Position numbers and translations under genes: made by a program. DNA of 6,186 nucleotides from a bacterium (GTDB lineage: Bacteria > Joyebacterota > Joyebacteria > Joyebacterales > Joyebacteraceae). The DNA is taken from contig JALGZK010000038.1 in NCBI GenBank assembly GCA_025774935.1, positions 1 to 6,186 of the forward strand. Direction: 5' to 3'. The notes under the pieces were generated by a model, which did not search any database, was not told the origin of the DNA, and worked only from the letters and a program-made list of their open reading frames with translations. Shown here in pieces: positions 4,331-6,186 of this stretch (its first letter is position 1; each line of letters begins with the position of its first letter).

Positions 4331-6186
4331 TCACCGGCCGGGCCTGCGAACCGGCGGTCGGTCGCCGACGTCCGATTCCGCCTCCACCAGTGACTGGAAC
4401 CTCGGGGACTCCCTGAGCGGGTCCCACTTCGGGTCGAGGCGAAGGAGCGGGGCGGACATCCAGGACGGAATGGACAGGAGGTACTCCAGGAGATCGATGG
4501 CCTTCTCGTGCTCGCCCACGAGGGCGTAGATGAACGCCAGGTCCTCGACGCGGAACGGGCCGATGACAGCGTTCTTCGCGACCGACATGCCCTTCACAGC
4601 CAGTTCGCCCTCGCGAACGGCGTCCTCGTTCCGGCCGAGGCCCGCGTAGGCGATGCCGAGCGAGCTGTGGACGCGGTAGTCCTCCGGCCGCTCTGCGATC
4701 TCCGATTCCAGCAGGATCCGCGCGGACTCGAAGTGGCTTCGGGCACCTTCCGCGTCGCCCATGAGCATGTGGGTCCAGCCCTCCAGCAGCGCCCTGGGGA
4801 CGAACCACCACTGGCCCTCGTCGAAAGGGCCCCAGGCGAGAGCCAGGGTGTCGAGCGCCTTCCGGAAGTCCCTGGCCATCAGCTCCAGACGGAACCAGTT
4901 GAACCGCTCGGCCGCCGACGAGTACTCGGAGGGTCTCGCGCCCCTCTGGGGGATGGCCTCCATCGTCCCGCGGGCACGCTCCATGTCGCCTCGCCACAGC
5001 AAATGGTTCCAGACCTTGCACACGTAGGCGAGCACCTGGTCGGGGGCGAGAGCGATCGAGCGATCGTAGTAGCGCTCGGCCTCCGCGTAGTCCCGGATCG
5101 TCATGCACGCGCACCCGGCTTCGTGGGGGAGGCTCGCGTCCCGCGGGCTCAGCTCGAAGGCCCTCTTGTAGTGCTCCACCGTCTGCCGGATCTTCCCCTT
5201 CCTCTTGAGGATCGCGGCGACGACGGCGAGGATCCTCGCGTCGTTCCGGAGGTCCCGCTCGGCGATGGCGAACTCCGCGAGCGCCTGCTCGAACTCCTGA
5301 TGGCACCAGTAGTGATAGCAGCCGAGGGCGAGGTGGGCGTCGGGAAGGTCCGGGTCGAGCTCGAGCGCCCGGTCGACCGCCTCCTTCGCTTGGGCCACGT
5401 TCGACTCGGTTCGGTCATGGCCGTGGAAGAAGAGCGCGGAGTGTGCCTTCGAGAGCTCCGCGTGGGCGAGCGCGAACGAGGGATCGAGCTCGACGGCGCG
5501 CTCGAACATCTGCGCCGCCAGGCGGAAGTCCTCCTCCAGATAATCGGGCCGCCCTGCGTACTCCAGCCCCCTGAGATAGGCCTGGTAGGCGTCGATGTTG
5601 TCCGTCGGTCTGGCCTTGAGCGCGCGCCGCTCCCTGCCGGAGAGCTCGACCTCGAGGGCCTCGACGATGTTGCTCGAGATCTCGTCCTGGATCTCGAAGA
5701 CGTCGCTCAGTTCCCGGTCGTAGCGTTCCGACCACAGGTGGTAGCCGTTGGCGACGTTCACGAGCTGCGCCGTGATCCTGAGCCGGCTGCCCGACTTCCG
5801 GACGCTCCCTTCGAGGAGCGTCTCTACGTTGAGCTTCCTGCCGATCTCGCGGATGTCCTCGCACCGGTCCTTGAACGCGAAGGCGGAGGTGCGGGCGACT
5901 ACGCGCAGACCCTCGACCTGAACGAGGGCGTTGATGATCTCCTCGGCCATGCCGTCGCAGAAGTACTCCTGCTCGGGGTCGGCGCTCATGTTCGAGAACG
6001 GCAGGACGGCGACCGAGGGCTCGGGCGCAGCGGCCCGGGTCTCAACGGTGAGGGCGGCGGAGTCGGAGCCGCCGCGGAGGGTCCTGAGATCGTCCAGCAT
6101 GGCGCCGGCATCGCAGTAGCGCGAGTCCGGGAGGACGGCGAGCGCCTTGCTGACAACCGACTCGAGCCCGGCGGGTACGTCCGGAC
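4331..6186 (-). CDS. Ser/Thr protein kinase (C-lobe end) fused to TolB-like domain and TPR repeats (5' partial)
   Basis: The frame is open to the right edge (codons from 6184); the Met at 6100 is internal. The first 40 or so visible residues, PDVPAGLESVVSKAL to LDDLRTLR, match the end of a bacterial Hanks-type kinase C-lobe (PxxLexivxKAL...RYxxaxemLxDLrxLr). Counting from the Met at 6100, a TolB/FlgO-like domain follows at about 28-155 (SVAVLPFSNMSADPEQEYFC, LRVVARTSAFAFK, LLEGSVRKSGSRLRITAQLV, YHLWSERYDREL). TPR-type helical repeats then run from about 193 to 545, for example FERAVELDPSFALAHAELS, VDRALELDPDLPDAHLALG and YYDRSIALAPDQVLAYV. The protein ends with DPKWDPLRESPRFQSLVE, the usual last segment of this family. 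The kinase part presumably phosphorylates regulators, with the TPRs as a docking platform. The linker between kinase and TolB-like domain is only about 20 residues with no membrane helix, unlike many relatives. The catalytic residues lie outside the window. No gene partner is obvious; a 287-base gap separates it from the P-domain gene. Confidence 0.93.
   Translation of the reverse strand, partial: PDVPAGLESVVSKALAVLPDSRYCDAGAMLDDLRTLRGGSDSAALTVETRAAAPEPSVAVLPFSNMSADPEQEYFCDGMAEEIINALVQVEGLRVVARTSAFAFKDRCEDIREIGRKLNVETLLEGSVRKSGSRLRITAQLVNVANGYHLWSERYDRELSDVFEIQDEISSNIVEALEVELSGRERRALKARPTDNIDAYQAYLRGLEYAGRPDYLEEDFRLAAQMFERAVELDPSFALAHAELSKAHSALFFHGHDRTESNVAQAKEAVDRALELDPDLPDAHLALGCYHYWCHQEFEQALAEFAIAERDLRNDARILAVVAAILKRKGKIRQTVEHYKRAFELSPRDASLPHEAGCACMTIRDYAEAERYYDRSIALAPDQVLAYVCKVWNHLLWRGDMERARGTMEAIPQRGARPSEYSSAAERFNWFRLELMARDFRKALDTLALAWGPFDEGQWWFVPRALLEGWTHMLMGDAEGARSHFESARILLESEIAERPEDYRVHSSLGIAYAGLGRNEDAVREGELAVKGMSVAKNAVIGPFRVEDLAFIYALVGEHEKAIDLLEYLLSIPSWMSAPLLRLDPKWDPLRESPRFQSLVEAESDVGDRPPVRRPGR

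Noticed and set aside
5048-5066. Short direct repeat (GCGATCGA GCGATCG)
   Set aside because: It encodes YDRSIA within a TPR; no other copies are seen.
4245-5306. 353-residue open frame on the - strand
   Set aside because: It lies inside the kinase/TPR gene in another frame, is Arg/Pro/Gly-rich and shows no family features: a GC-rich shadow.

Overview
The window is GC-rich, densely coding bacterial DNA with two genes on the + strand (left half) and three on the - strand (right half). The halves converge near positions 2800-3045. The gene types are an enhancer-binding regulator with TPR and GAF parts, a Ser/Thr kinase fused to a TolB-like domain and TPRs, and small secreted Cys-rich proteins. 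This mix fits an uncultured FCB-group or related high-GC lineage (Eisenbacteria- or Krumholzibacteriota-like). That placement is inference from gene style only; no marker gene is present.

Left half (+): base 3 to 1712 is the 3' part of a sigma-54-dependent regulator (TPR-like tail, GAF, AAA+, Fis-type HTH), open at the left edge. After 46 bases comes purM (AIR synthase, purine synthesis). The purM frame breaks near its 3' end: the conserved C-terminus lies one frame over, ending at the TAG at 2795-2797, while the original frame runs on to 3012. The convergent gap holds a strong hairpin and a tRNA-3'-end-like scrap.

Right half (-): a Ser/Thr kinase / TolB-like / TPR protein enters from the right edge (open at 6186) and ends at 4331. 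About 290 bases of poorly explained sequence follow, with a GC hairpin and possible gene remnants. Then come a secreted P-domain-like protein (4043 to 3378) and a small secreted Cys-rich protein (3300 to 3046). Both have clear Shine-Dalgarno sites and probably share a transcript.

The most interesting signal is a short C-terminal motif, W-G-x-V-K-x-x-Y-R-stop. It ends the P-domain protein and reappears just past the stop of the small secreted protein, in another frame. A degenerate copy lies upstream of the P-domain gene. It could be a shared C-terminal tag of exported proteins. Two apparent frameshifts within about 300 bases (purM end and small-gene end) point either to local sequence error or to gene decay around the convergent junction.
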